Source: an uncultured Flavobacteriales bacterium (GTDB taxonomy: Bacteria > Bacteroidota > Bacteroidia > Flavobacteriales_G > Salibacteraceae). From it: a DNA stretch of 64,000 bases. The notes under the pieces are model-generated. The model worked only from the letters and a program-made list of their open reading frames with translations, was not told where the DNA came from and did no database searches. This document shows, piece by piece, positions 17,374 through 25,221 of this stretch. The stretch is taken from positions 1 to 64,000 of the forward strand of contig CALCCE010000150.1 of the NCBI GenBank assembly GCA_937899835.1, given 5' to 3'. Each line of letters opens with the position of its first letter. The first letter of the stretch is position 1. Both the position numbers and the translations under genes were made by a program.

Positions 17374-18243
17374 TTAGTTGCGAGCGTTGTGACGGATCAC
17401 AAGGTCAACCAATGAGATCGAAGCGTTTTCCATGTCGTTTACGATGGAATCTACTTTGGCCATAATGTAGTTGTAGAATACTTGGAGGATCATCGCTACA
17501 CTCAAACCAGAAACGGTGGTGATCAACGCTACACCAATACCACCGGCTACAATACCGGGTGAAATGTTGTTCTGAGCAGCGATCGCATCAAAGGCCTGGA
17601 TCATACCGATTACAGTACCGAAGAATCCAAGCATCGGAGCCAGAGCAATAAAGAGTGAAATCCAGGAGATGCCTTTTTCCATCAATCCCATTTGAACGCT
17701 ACCGTAGGAGATAACCGCTTTTTCAACGGCTTCTGCACCTTCGCCAGCCCGCTCAAGGCCTTGGTAGAAAATGGAGGCTACAGGACCGCGGGTGTTGCGG
17801 CATACTTCTTTAGCAGCATCTACACCGCCAGACTGCAGTGCGTCTTCTACACTGGCCAACAATTTGGTAGTGTTGGTGGTAGCCAGGTTCAAATAGAGAA
17901 TCCGCTCAATGCAGAAGGCCAATCCGAGGATCAAACAAATGAGTACCAAAGACATGAAAGCAGGACCGCCTTCGATGAATTTGTCTTTGATTACCTGGTG
18001 GTAGCCACCAGACTCTGCTGGTTCTGTGGATGCTGGTTCTTCAGCAGCCATATCTTCTTTGGCTTCCTCTTCCATTGCAGGTTTGTCGTCAGCCATGGAA
18101 CCAGAATCCATTGCGCCAGAATCGGCAGCAGCATCCGCCATGTTAGCGCTGTCTGGAGAATCAGTCGTTTCTTGACCGAAAGAAGACGCGGCACCAAAGG
18201 TCAGCAGACCAGCCAGAGTTAAGAATGCAAAAAGCTTTTTCAT
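17374..18243 (-). CDS. exbB: MotA/TolQ/ExbB proton channel protein with acidic N-terminal extension
   Basis: ExbB forms the proton channel of the TonB motor. The 289-residue protein starts with a signal-like hydrophobic stretch (MKKLFAFLTLAGLLTFG), then about 50 residues extremely rich in Asp, Ala, Met, Glu and Ser, and only then the normal channel with three helices: one near residues 85-110 (FMSLVLICLILGLAFCIERI) and two near the C-terminus (LFIALAPMLGFFGTVIGMI and GIGVALITTVSGLSVAMI). The acidic part would face the periplasm. The ATG at 18243 is certain enough, because the longer frame to 18381 is a translation of the tRNA-Ser gene. It lies 53 bases downstream of that tRNA. Confidence 0.93.
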   Translation of the reverse strand: MKKLFAFLTLAGLLTFGAASSFGQETTDSPDSANMADAAADSGAMDSGSMADDKPAMEEEAKEDMAAEEPASTEPAESGGYHQVIKDKFIEGGPAFMSLVLICLILGLAFCIERILYLNLATTNTTKLLASVEDALQSGGVDAAKEVCRNTRGPVASIFYQGLERAGEGAEAVEKAVISYGSVQMGLMEKGISWISLFIALAPMLGFFGTVIGMIQAFDAIAAQNNISPGIVAGGIGVALITTVSGLSVAMILQVFYNYIMAKVDSIVNDMENASISLVDLVIRHNARN

Positions 18244-18296
18244 GATGATTGTTGATTTTCTTAGCAAGTAGGAGTAGTTGTTTGTTTGATTCAGCT

Positions 18297-18387
18297 TGGC
18301 GGAGAGAGAGGGATTCGAACCCTCGATACCCTTGAGGGGTATACACACTTTCCAGGCGTGCGCCTTCAACCACTCGGCCACCTCTCC
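18297..18387 (-). tRNA. tRNA-Ser (anticodon GGA)
   Basis: On the minus strand the gene starts GGAGAGGTGGCCGAGTGG and folds into a class II tRNA with a long variable arm. The acceptor stem pairs GGAGAGG with TCTCTCC, the T arm is AGGGTTCGAATCCCT, and the anticodon loop CTGGAAA carries GGA (18351-18353). The anticodon arm resembles E. coli tRNA-Ser(GGA). The discriminator is G (18300) and CCA is encoded at 18299-18297. Confidence 0.97.
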
Positions 18388-18398
18388 AAAATTTAAAA

Positions 18399-18419
18399 TG
18401 CAGGGTCATACACCCTGCA
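18399..18419 (-). other. Leader hairpin between the tRNA-Ser promoter and the tRNA
   Basis: Eight-base stem TGCAGGGT / ACCCTGCA with a five-base loop. On the minus strand it is followed by TTTTAAATTTT and then by the tRNA 11 bases later. It would be the first structure made after initiation near 18423. Confidence 0.6.
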
Positions 18420-18429
18420 AATAACGAGC

Positions 18430-18460
18430 CGAAAATACAAATAAATCCATTTACGACAAA
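18430..18460 (-). promoter_or_regulatory. Promoter of the tRNA-Ser/exb transcript
   Basis: Minus-strand TTTG (18457-18460), a 19-base spacer and TATTTTCG (18430-18437). The -33 match is exact, the -7 differs from TAnnTTTG by one base, and the spacing is ideal for the Bacteroidota primary sigma factor. Confidence 0.75.
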
Positions 18461-18569
18461 CAGAAGAATTTGCCCCGAATGTAAATAAATTGTTAAGCAG
18501 AAAACGCCCCTAAGGCTTGATAAATAAAGAAAAATTGAAGTGTGTTAACACTACACGATAACCAGGTTA

Positions 18570-20699
18570 TCACTGTCCCGATGCTGCGGCACGGGCCCTC
18601 AACTCATTGGCTTTTTCGATGTTTCCCATCTGGCCATAAACAATGGACATGTTCTGCATCAACTGCCTGTTCTGCGGATTGGCTTGTAAAGCTGATTCGA
18701 AATACTGAATCCCTTGAGCAAATTGGCCGAGTGAAGCGTAACAAATGCCCAAGTTCTCCAAAATCGTAGCGTCATTGGGTTGGAGTTCAAGTGCCTGATT
18801 GAGGAATTGAATGGCTTTTTGAAAGTTCTTACCCGACTTACCATAGGCTTTGCCCAGCCCCGAATAGATATCGGCATTGACGTGCCCGCGCTGTACCAGA
18901 TACTCGTAGGCATCGATGGCCTGATCGAATTTATTGGCTTCAATTAAGCGGTTGCCGAGAATGGTGAGGTTGTTAATGGCGATGTTGTAACCTTGTTTGA
19001 TCTGCAATACCGCCTTATAATAAGCTACTGATGTGGCGATGTTTCCTTTTTGAAAGTAGGCCGAGCCCAGGATGTCCATGGGTTGGTACCAATTGGGATA
19101 GATCTCCAAAGCTCGGGTAAGGTGAACGATGGCCGAATCAGCATAGGTGTTTTTTGTAAGACTGTCGGCTTGGTTCTCAGCCATGGTGACGAATGCTGAC
19201 CCAACGGCCATGTGGGCTTTTGCACTTCCGGTAGAAGTGTAGACATCGGTCATGGCCAGGGTCTCATCGTTTTCCCAGGCCCAGTTGCGGTTGAAGGTAA
19301 GAACGGAAAAGAGCAAGGCGATCCCGCCCACCACTGCTATCCGAAGGTTGGGGGATTTGAGCGCTGCTTGCAAAAGCCATGCGAAGATCAAGCAGGCACC
19401 AATGGAGGGCACGTACATCCAACGTTCGTTCATGAACGAACCTACATCGAAAAACAGGTTGGATACCAACAAGAAGTTGAGCAAGAAAAACATTGCTCCA
19501 AATCCAACTACCGTCCGCTTTAGGAGGCCTAAAACTGCCATGGTTGCAATGCTGAGGTAGCTCAGTACACTAAAGATCACCAGCGGGTTGCTCCAGTTGG
19601 TGTATTCGATGGCAAAAGGGTAGTAATCATGGGTTAAAGGATGCGGTACGACCAATAGTTTCAGGTACATCCACATGGTGTAAAAAATGGTGGCGTAGCG
19701 CTCTCCTTCGCTTTGCACCAACATAAAAGGTTGGTTCATCAACTCGGGGAACACCTCTCCATCGCTCTTGGGCAGCGCAGTGCTGCGAATGAGCAGGTAG
19801 GATAGGGTGGTAACCGCAATGCTGGCCAGCATCAGAAGGTTTTCACGGTTCGTAAGGAAAGCGCGCAGGTTGTTGACAAAATGGTGGGCTCCCTTTTGTG
19901 GCTGGTAATGGTGAGAAAAGAAATACAAGGCCAATGGAATACCCGCTGCCCAGGTGGCCACCGATTCCCGCGACATTAAGGCCAAAAAGAAAATGCCAAC
20001 TGCCGATAAAAGGTGTCCAATTTGCTTCGAATGAACGTATTTGAAAAATAGATTGAGCGCAATCAGGCTAAACAGTACAGCCATCAATTCATCCCGGCTT
20101 TTGATGTTGGCGGTAACCTCAGTGTGCAATGGATGAACGGTCCAAAGCAAAGTAGCGAGAAAGGGAAGCGATGCGTAAATCTTGGTTTTAGGATCGGGTG
20201 GTAGCAACCGGGTAAGCACGATAAAGAGCAAGAACCCGGTGAGGCCATACAGCAAAGCGTTCAGAAAATGGCTGATTTGAGGGCTCTCGCCAAACAGTTC
20301 CCATTCAATGGCATGAGTAATCAACGGAAGCGGCCGGTATCGCCCCCCTTCCAGTAAGTTTTTATCCTCACCATAAAAACCGATCAACAGGTCGTGACTG
20401 ACCAGGTCGGGAATTCCATCGAATCCATCTTTAACCCAGTTGTTGCCCGTCACGTACAATTTGTCGTCGAGGGCATATTGAAAACCAATGGTGTTGGCAT
20501 AGAGGGCAAACCCCAAAATGAGAAAGAGCCACTTCCAGCGGTCGAAATCCAAAGGCAAAGTGGGAAGACTGCTCGACCACATAGCCGAGGCTTCTTTTTC
20601 TACGTCTGCGTTTGCTTGTTTAATTGGCGCTGCTGCTTTCCCTTTGGGAGTTCCTTTCGGAGCTTTTTTACGAAAATTTGCCTTGCTCTTCCTGGCCAT
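18570..20699 (-). CDS. TMTC-like multi-pass membrane protein with C-terminal TPR repeats
   Basis: This 709-residue protein has a basic N-terminal tail (residues 1-30), about ten transmembrane segments between residues 55 and 480, and TPR repeats from about residue 490 to the end (for example AIDAYEYLVQRGHVNADIYSGLGKAYGKSG-type units of 34 residues). The first loop has DDKLYVTGN and the next GGRYRPLPLITHAIEW, as in the TMTC family, whose animal members are GT-C O-mannosyltransferases. Here it may be a lipid-linked-sugar glycosyltransferase acting on the outside of the inner membrane, but that is inference. It follows ansA by 23 bases on the same strand. Confidence 0.82.
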   Translation of the reverse strand: MARKSKANFRKKAPKGTPKGKAAAPIKQANADVEKEASAMWSSSLPTLPLDFDRWKWLFLILGFALYANTIGFQYALDDKLYVTGNNWVKDGFDGIPDLVSHDLLIGFYGEDKNLLEGGRYRPLPLITHAIEWELFGESPQISHFLNALLYGLTGFLLFIVLTRLLPPDPKTKIYASLPFLATLLWTVHPLHTEVTANIKSRDELMAVLFSLIALNLFFKYVHSKQIGHLLSAVGIFFLALMSRESVATWAAGIPLALYFFSHHYQPQKGAHHFVNNLRAFLTNRENLLMLASIAVTTLSYLLIRSTALPKSDGEVFPELMNQPFMLVQSEGERYATIFYTMWMYLKLLVVPHPLTHDYYPFAIEYTNWSNPLVIFSVLSYLSIATMAVLGLLKRTVVGFGAMFFLLNFLLVSNLFFDVGSFMNERWMYVPSIGACLIFAWLLQAALKSPNLRIAVVGGIALLFSVLTFNRNWAWENDETLAMTDVYTSTGSAKAHMAVGSAFVTMAENQADSLTKNTYADSAIVHLTRALEIYPNWYQPMDILGSAYFQKGNIATSVAYYKAVLQIKQGYNIAINNLTILGNRLIEANKFDQAIDAYEYLVQRGHVNADIYSGLGKAYGKSGKNFQKAIQFLNQALELQPNDATILENLGICYASLGQFAQGIQYFESALQANPQNRQLMQNMSIVYGQMGNIEKANELRARAAASGQ

Positions 20700-20722
20700 T
20701 GCTGAAGGATTTCGGAAGCAAA

Positions 20723-21769
20723 TTAATCATTTTTGGATTCTGTCAACTCGCCCCTAAGGGATCGTTGAAGTTGTGCATGGCATTCTTCGAAAGAAAGGTT
20801 TTGTGCTAAGAGGAACATCAATTTGGTGACTGCAGCTTCCAATGTGAGGTCGCCACCGCCCACAATTCCAATATCCCGCAGGCCCACGGACGTTTCATAG
20901 CGCCCTTGTTCTACCTGACCAACGGCACATTGGGTTACATTTAAAATAATAATGCCGCGTTCAATTGCCGATTGAAGCAATTGAAGGAACCATGGTTGTG
21001 AGGGAGTATTGCCGCTACCGAAAGTGCGCAATACGAATGCTTTGATACCGGGTGCTGATAACAAATGGCTAAACCATGCTTCGGTGATTCCGGGGAAAAC
21101 GGTAATGACCCCAACCTGGGTATCGAATTGGGTGTGCACTTTGAGCTCCAGCTGATTGCAGGGGCGCAAAGCATTGGTGTTGTAAATGATGCGGATGCCT
21201 GCCTCTGCTAAAATTGGATAATTAGGCGATTGAAAGGCTTCGAACTGCTCAGCGTTGTGTTTGTGGGTACGGTTACCGCGATACAGTTGATTTTCAAAAT
21301 ATACTGCTACCTCGGCTACTATTGGAGAACCCATCTGTCGGGCCGATGCAATTTCGATGGCGGAAATTAGGTTTTCTTTCCCGTCGGTGCGAATCATGCC
21401 GATGGGTAATTGCGAACCCGTAAGAATCACCGGCTTGTTGAGGTTTTCGAACATGAAGGTGAGGGCAGAAGCCGTATAGGCCATTGTATCTGACCCATGC
21501 AGCACCACAAAGCCATCGTAGTTTTCGTAGCGGTCGAAAATCAGTTGCGCCAACTGTCCCCATAAATCGGGATTCATGTTGGAGGAATCGATGGGTTCGC
21601 TTACCGAATAAGTATCCAGGTGCACATCCAACTGAGCCAATTCAGGCACCTGTGCCGACAGTGCAGAAAAATCGAACGGGTGCAGGGATTTGGTCACCGG
21701 ATTTTCTACCATGCCGATGGTACCACCAGTGTAGATGATTAAAACCCTTGGCGAAGCAGCATGCATCAT
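20723..21769 (-). CDS. ansA: Type I L-asparaginase
   Basis: This enzyme hydrolyses asparagine to aspartate and ammonia. The 348-residue protein shows the two catalytic-threonine motifs of the family: IIYTGGTIGMVEN at the N-terminus and VVLHGSDTMAYTASAL near residue 90, with the following LNKPVILTGSQLPIG. No signal peptide is visible, so it is likely the cytoplasmic type I form. The C-terminal part (AVGQVEQGRYETSVGLRDIGIVGGGDLTLEAAVTKL) is typical of microbial type I enzymes. The ATG at 21769 overlaps the tatD stop by four bases, indicating translational coupling. Confidence 0.94.
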   Translation of the reverse strand: MMHAASPRVLIIYTGGTIGMVENPVTKSLHPFDFSALSAQVPELAQLDVHLDTYSVSEPIDSSNMNPDLWGQLAQLIFDRYENYDGFVVLHGSDTMAYTASALTFMFENLNKPVILTGSQLPIGMIRTDGKENLISAIEIASARQMGSPIVAEVAVYFENQLYRGNRTHKHNAEQFEAFQSPNYPILAEAGIRIIYNTNALRPCNQLELKVHTQFDTQVGVITVFPGITEAWFSHLLSAPGIKAFVLRTFGSGNTPSQPWFLQLLQSAIERGIIILNVTQCAVGQVEQGRYETSVGLRDIGIVGGGDLTLEAAVTKLMFLLAQNLSFEECHAQLQRSLRGELTESKND

Positions 21770-22542
21770 CGGCCAAAAAGCTTATAGCTGTTTGCGGTGG
21801 TCACTTCAGCGAGTTGTTCCATCGATGTTTGGTACAGGTCCGCCACATGTTGAGCGATGTACCTGAGGTAGGCACTTTCGTTGCGTTTTCCGCGCTTTGG
21901 CGTTGGCGATAAGTAGGGACTGTCCGTTTCTAAGACGACTTTCTCCATTGGGATGGAAGGAATCACCGCATTCATTCCCGCTTTTTTATAGGTAGACACT
22001 CCGCCCAAGCCTACATAAAATCCACCGTAGGCAATGATGCGCATGGCTTGCTCTATCGAACCAGTAAAGCAGTGAAAAACACCGGTTAGGGAATTATCGT
22101 TGACTTCATCTAAAATCTCAAAGATCTCATCGAACGAATCTCTGGCATGGATAACGATGGGCTTTTGCAATTGCTTCGCCCATTCAATCTGCCTGCGAAA
22201 AGCAATTTGTTGTTGTCGAAAATAGGTTTTGTCCCAATAGAGGTCGATTCCAATCTCGCCCACCGCGCAATAGCGCTCCGGGTGTTCAAACAACCACTTC
22301 TCAGCTTCTGCCAATTCTTCTTCAAAGTCAGTCTGAATGGACCCTGGATGAATCCCCATCATCGGAAAAAAATGATCGGGGTGACCATTGGCCAGTTCGT
22401 GCATGGCAGCAATAGAGGATCGGTCGATGTTGGGCAAAAAGATGCGGCTTATCTCACCGTCTAATGCTCTTTGTATCGCTTCGTCTCGATCTTCGTCGAA
22501 TTGTTCAGCGTAGAGGTGGCTATGCGTATCGGTTAGGATCAC
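21766..22542 (-). CDS. tatD: TatD-family metal-dependent deoxyribonuclease
   Basis: TatD proteins are TIM-barrel metal-dependent 3'-5' DNA exonucleases. Metal ligands are placed in THSHLY at the N-terminus, the Glu in CAVGEIGIDLYWD, the His in PIVIHARDSF, the His in GVFHCFTGS and the Asp in VLETDSPYLSP. I choose the GTG at 22542, giving about 258 residues with the metal-binding motif at positions 6-9, which is usual for the family. The frame stays open to a TTG at 22668, but that would add 42 unrelated residues and overlap the thioesterase gene. It is in the run thioesterase-tatD-ansA. Confidence 0.93.
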   Translation of the reverse strand: MILTDTHSHLYAEQFDEDRDEAIQRALDGEISRIFLPNIDRSSIAAMHELANGHPDHFFPMMGIHPGSIQTDFEEELAEAEKWLFEHPERYCAVGEIGIDLYWDKTYFRQQQIAFRRQIEWAKQLQKPIVIHARDSFDEIFEILDEVNDNSLTGVFHCFTGSIEQAMRIIAYGGFYVGLGGVSTYKKAGMNAVIPSIPMEKVVLETDSPYLSPTPKRGKRNESAYLRYIAQHVADLYQTSMEQLAEVTTANSYKLFGR

Positions 22543-22547
22543 GGCCG

Positions 22548-22555
22548 CAAACTTA
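22548..22555 (-). promoter_or_regulatory. -7 box directly before the tatD start
   Basis: Minus-strand TAAGTTTG followed by C, an exact TAnnTTTG match. It ends five bases before the GTG start at 22542, so a transcript from it would have almost no leader. No -33 match at the right spacing. Confidence 0.4.
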
Positions 22556-22654
22556 GCACAATTCAGCCCATTGAACGGAAAGCAAACTGGATGTGCCTGC
22601 TTTACAGGCACAAATGGAGACAAGATTTTTAGGAAAGTTTCGGTGTTTGACCGA

Positions 22655-23176
22655 TCAATTGTCCTCAAAAAGGGCCTTCAACTCGGTTGCGTCATCCGGC
22701 TTCATCTTACCGCTTAAAATGAGGCTGAGTTGTTTCCGGCGAAGGGCACTATCGTAGCGTTTCTTTTCTCCTTCCGTTTCCGGAATTAGTTCCGGAACGT
22801 CAATCGGAGCACCTATTTGGTCAACCGCTACAAACGTGTAGATCGCTTCATTGCATTTGGTCTTTCTACCGCTTCGGTGGTCTTCTACCCATACGTCGAT
22901 GAACACTTCCATCGAAGAAGTGAACGCTCGGGAAACCTTTGCTTCCAATGTGACCATATCGCCCAATTTAATGGGATAGTTAAAGGCTACGTTGTTGACG
23001 CTTGCAGTGACTACAATCCGGTTGCAATGCCTGTGGGCTGAGATGGCCGAAATGATGTCCATCCAATTGAGCAATTGGCCTCCCATCAGGTTACCAAGGG
23101 TGTTGGTGTCGTTGGGTAGCACCAAGTGAGTGGCAATGGCGTGAGATTCTTTAGCAGTTTTGGCTTTTTTAGGCAT
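22655..23176 (-). CDS. Acyl-CoA thioesterase (hotdog fold, YciA/BFIT-type)
   Basis: This 173-residue protein hydrolyses acyl-CoA to free acid and CoA. The hotdog-fold active-site helix is seen as VLPNDTNTLGNLMGGQLLNWMDI, with the conserved N-D-T-N pattern, followed by RIVVTASVNNVAFNYPIKLGDMVTL and MEVFIDVWVEDHRSG. The C-terminus carries a helical tail (KKRYDSALRRKQLSLILS). I use the ATG at 23176 (MPKKAK), because a -7 box lies at 23220-23227 inside the longer frame that begins at 23293. It is divergent from hemJ, and leads the run with tatD, ansA and the TMTC-like gene. Confidence 0.92.
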   Translation of the reverse strand: MPKKAKTAKESHAIATHLVLPNDTNTLGNLMGGQLLNWMDIISAISAHRHCNRIVVTASVNNVAFNYPIKLGDMVTLEAKVSRAFTSSMEVFIDVWVEDHRSGRKTKCNEAIYTFVAVDQIGAPIDVPELIPETEGEKKRYDSALRRKQLSLILSGKMKPDDATELKALFEDN

Positions 23177-23219
23177 TTTCTGGGTTTTTTGCCCCTTTAA
23201 TGGGGGCTGAAATTGGCTG

Positions 23220-23227
23220 CAAAGGTA
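23220..23227 (-). promoter_or_regulatory. -7 promoter box upstream of the thioesterase gene
   Basis: Minus-strand TACCTTTG followed by C, an exact TAnnTTTG match, 43 bases before the ATG at 23176. Confidence 0.5.
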
Positions 23228-23270
23228 GGGATTGATCGCCGATTCATCAGTGTAGGCGGCCCATTTGTTG

Positions 23271-23278
23271 TACTTTTG
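23271..23278 (+). promoter_or_regulatory. -7 box directly before the hemJ start
   Basis: TACTTTTG, an exact TAnnTTTG match that ends five bases before the hemJ ATG. Initiation at the usual distance would make a leaderless or nearly leaderless transcript. No -33 box at the proper spacing. Confidence 0.45.
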
Positions 23279-23283
23279 AAGGT

Positions 23284-23826
23284 ATGGATCCAATCCTGAT
23301 TCGGACCCTACACATCATATTTGTCGTTACCTGGTTTGCCGGCCTTTTTTACATCGTCCGGCTGTTCATTTATCATGTGGAGGCTGCCGATAAACCTTCT
23401 CCCGAGCGAGAAATTTTAGAAGCGCAATTTAAGGTCATGGAGAAACGGCTATGGTATGGTATTACCTGGCCCAGTGCTGTGCTAACCTCAGTTTTTGGTT
23501 TTTGGCTGGTATACATTTTTAATTATTGGCTACAACCTTGGATGTTGCTCAAATTCGGCCTGGTGGCGGGTTTGTTCTTTTATCACTTGCTGTGCGGGAG
23601 GCTATACCGCCAACTCCGACGGGGCATAATCAAATACACCTCGTTACAGTTGCGGTTGTGGAATGAAGTAGCCACCCTTTTTTTGGTGGCGGTAGTTTTT
23701 GTTGTGGAGTATAAAAACCTCGACAGTTGGCTCTGGGGGTTGTTTGGATTGGTCATGCTGGCTGGCGTCTTTTTCATCGGAGTTCGTTTTTACAAAAAGG
23801 TACGCGAGCGAAAGGTGAAAAGCTGA
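23284..23826 (+). CDS. hemJ: Protoporphyrinogen IX oxidase HemJ (CopD-like membrane protein)
   Basis: HemJ oxidises protoporphyrinogen IX to protoporphyrin IX in heme synthesis in the inner membrane. The 180-residue protein has four hydrophobic segments and the family start LHIIFVVTWFAGLFYIVRLF with the essential histidine H10, followed by IYHVEA. The second conserved region is WYGITWPSAVLTSVFG and LLKFGLVAGLFFYHLLCG, containing another key Lys and His. The C-terminal extension (residues 145-180) is longer than in some members. The ATG at 23284 must be right because H10 is close behind it. It is divergent from the thioesterase. Confidence 0.92.
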   Translation: MDPILIRTLHIIFVVTWFAGLFYIVRLFIYHVEAADKPSPEREILEAQFKVMEKRLWYGITWPSAVLTSVFGFWLVYIFNYWLQPWMLLKFGLVAGLFFYHLLCGRLYRQLRRGIIKYTSLQLRLWNEVATLFLVAVVFVVEYKNLDSWLWGLFGLVMLAGVFFIGVRFYKKVRERKVKS

Positions 23827-23952
23827 GTACTATCTTTCTTTCCCTTATTGGTAAAATAAAGCCCGCTCTGTTGCGACTATGAGACAAACAACAAATGCAG
23901 GCGGTGCCTGTTAGTTGAACATCACTTAGCTAAAAATCTTCCTTTAAAGCAC

Positions 23953-25221
23953 ATGAGAACAGAAATTTTGGTCAGGGTTCTGATCACGAGCGGGATATTG
24001 CTCCTATTGGATTTGTATGTGTATAAAGGTATCCGGGTGTTGACTTCCGGGATGGCAGCTTCTTTATGGAGAAATGTCATACATACGGGATACTGGACGA
24101 TTTCCATTGGCCTGATTGTTTGGATGGCCTACTCTTTTGTGACCTATCGCTCTGCTCCGATGGAGAAGGTTGACTACCGCATGTTTTTCTTCCTTTTTGG
24201 CATCACGCTTACCGTTGTTGTACCCAAGTTGCTTTTCGGTCTTTTTCATTTGGTGGAAGATATCGTTCACCTGGTACGTTGGGTGGCCGAACGAAGCTCA
24301 GAAGCTGTTCCTAATGGAGGTTCGCCCATCACTCGGATTGATTTCCTAACCAAGATTGGTGCTGTGTTGGCCGTTTTGCCATTTAGTGCTTTTATCTATG
24401 GTATGGTAAAAGGCCGGTTCAACTTTCGGGTAATCCGAAAAACATTGGCCTATCAAAACCTGCCGGCTGCCTTTGACGGATTGAAAGTGGTTCAGCTCTC
24501 GGACATGCACCTGGGAAGCTTTTTCGAGAATCGCGATGCGGTGCAACCAGCCATTAAAATGATCAACGATCTGGAGCCGGATGTCATTCTTTTTACCGGT
24601 GATTTGGTCAACAATTATGCACAGGAAGCCGAGCCTTGGGTAGATGTGTTCAAGGGTTTGAAAGCTTCCGTAGGTAAGTTTTCAGTTTTGGGGAATCACG
24701 ATTATGGCGACTATGTAGCTTGGAGCGATGTTCAGAGCAAGATCAACAACCTCGATCGGGTGAAGCAAGCCAACCGCGATATGGGTTTTCAATTGCTGTT
24801 GAACGAAAGTGTTGTGTTGGAGCGAAACGGTGACAAGATTGGCATTGCTGGGGTTGAAAACTGGGGATTGCCTCCATTTCCACAACACGGTGATTTGAAA
24901 AAGGCCTTGTCAGGCATTCAAGATATTCCTTTTCAAGTCCTGATGTCGCATGACCCTTCTCATTGGGATGCTCAGGTATTAAAAAAGAGTAAGGTCGACC
25001 TCACACTGAGTGGACACACCCATGGTATGCAGTTTGGGGTGGAGATCGGAGGCTTTCAATGGAGCCCTGTAAAGTTCAAATACCCGCGTTGGGCCGGACT
25101 CTACGAAGAAGGAAGACAGCACCTGTACGTCAACCGAGGCTTCGGCTATATCGGCTATCCGGGCAGGGTGGGAATTTCTCCAGAGATTACTCTGTTGGAG
25201 CTTCGTTCCGAGATGGGTTAG
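23953..25221 (+). CDS. Membrane-anchored metallophosphoesterase
   Basis: This 422-residue protein has three N-terminal transmembrane segments (about residues 7-25, 43-60 and 77-98), a fourth near residue 130, and then a calcineurin-like phosphoesterase domain. The five metal-binding blocks are all present: VVQLSDMHLGSFF, LFTGDLVNN, SVLGNHDYGDY, LMSHDPSHWD and TLSGHTHGMQFG. The arrangement resembles YaeI/YkuE-type membrane phosphoesterases, some of which act on lipid phosphates such as UDP-diacylglucosamine; the substrate here is unknown. The active site is on the C-terminal side. Its end overlaps that of the fatty acid hydroxylase gene by 35 bases, tail to tail. Confidence 0.9.
   Translation: MRTEILVRVLITSGILLLLDLYVYKGIRVLTSGMAASLWRNVIHTGYWTISIGLIVWMAYSFVTYRSAPMEKVDYRMFFFLFGITLTVVVPKLLFGLFHLVEDIVHLVRWVAERSSEAVPNGGSPITRIDFLTKIGAVLAVLPFSAFIYGMVKGRFNFRVIRKTLAYQNLPAAFDGLKVVQLSDMHLGSFFENRDAVQPAIKMINDLEPDVILFTGDLVNNYAQEAEPWVDVFKGLKASVGKFSVLGNHDYGDYVAWSDVQSKINNLDRVKQANRDMGFQLLLNESVVLERNGDKIGIAGVENWGLPPFPQHGDLKKALSGIQDIPFQVLMSHDPSHWDAQVLKKSKVDLTLSGHTHGMQFGVEIGGFQWSPVKFKYPRWAGLYEEGRQHLYVNRGFGYIGYPGRVGISPEITLLELRSEMG

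Noticed and set aside
18243-18381. Longer exbB reading frame starting MAEWLKAHAWK
   Set aside because: This stretch is a translation of the tRNA-Ser gene and its trailer; the true start at 18243 gives a normal signal-like N-terminus.
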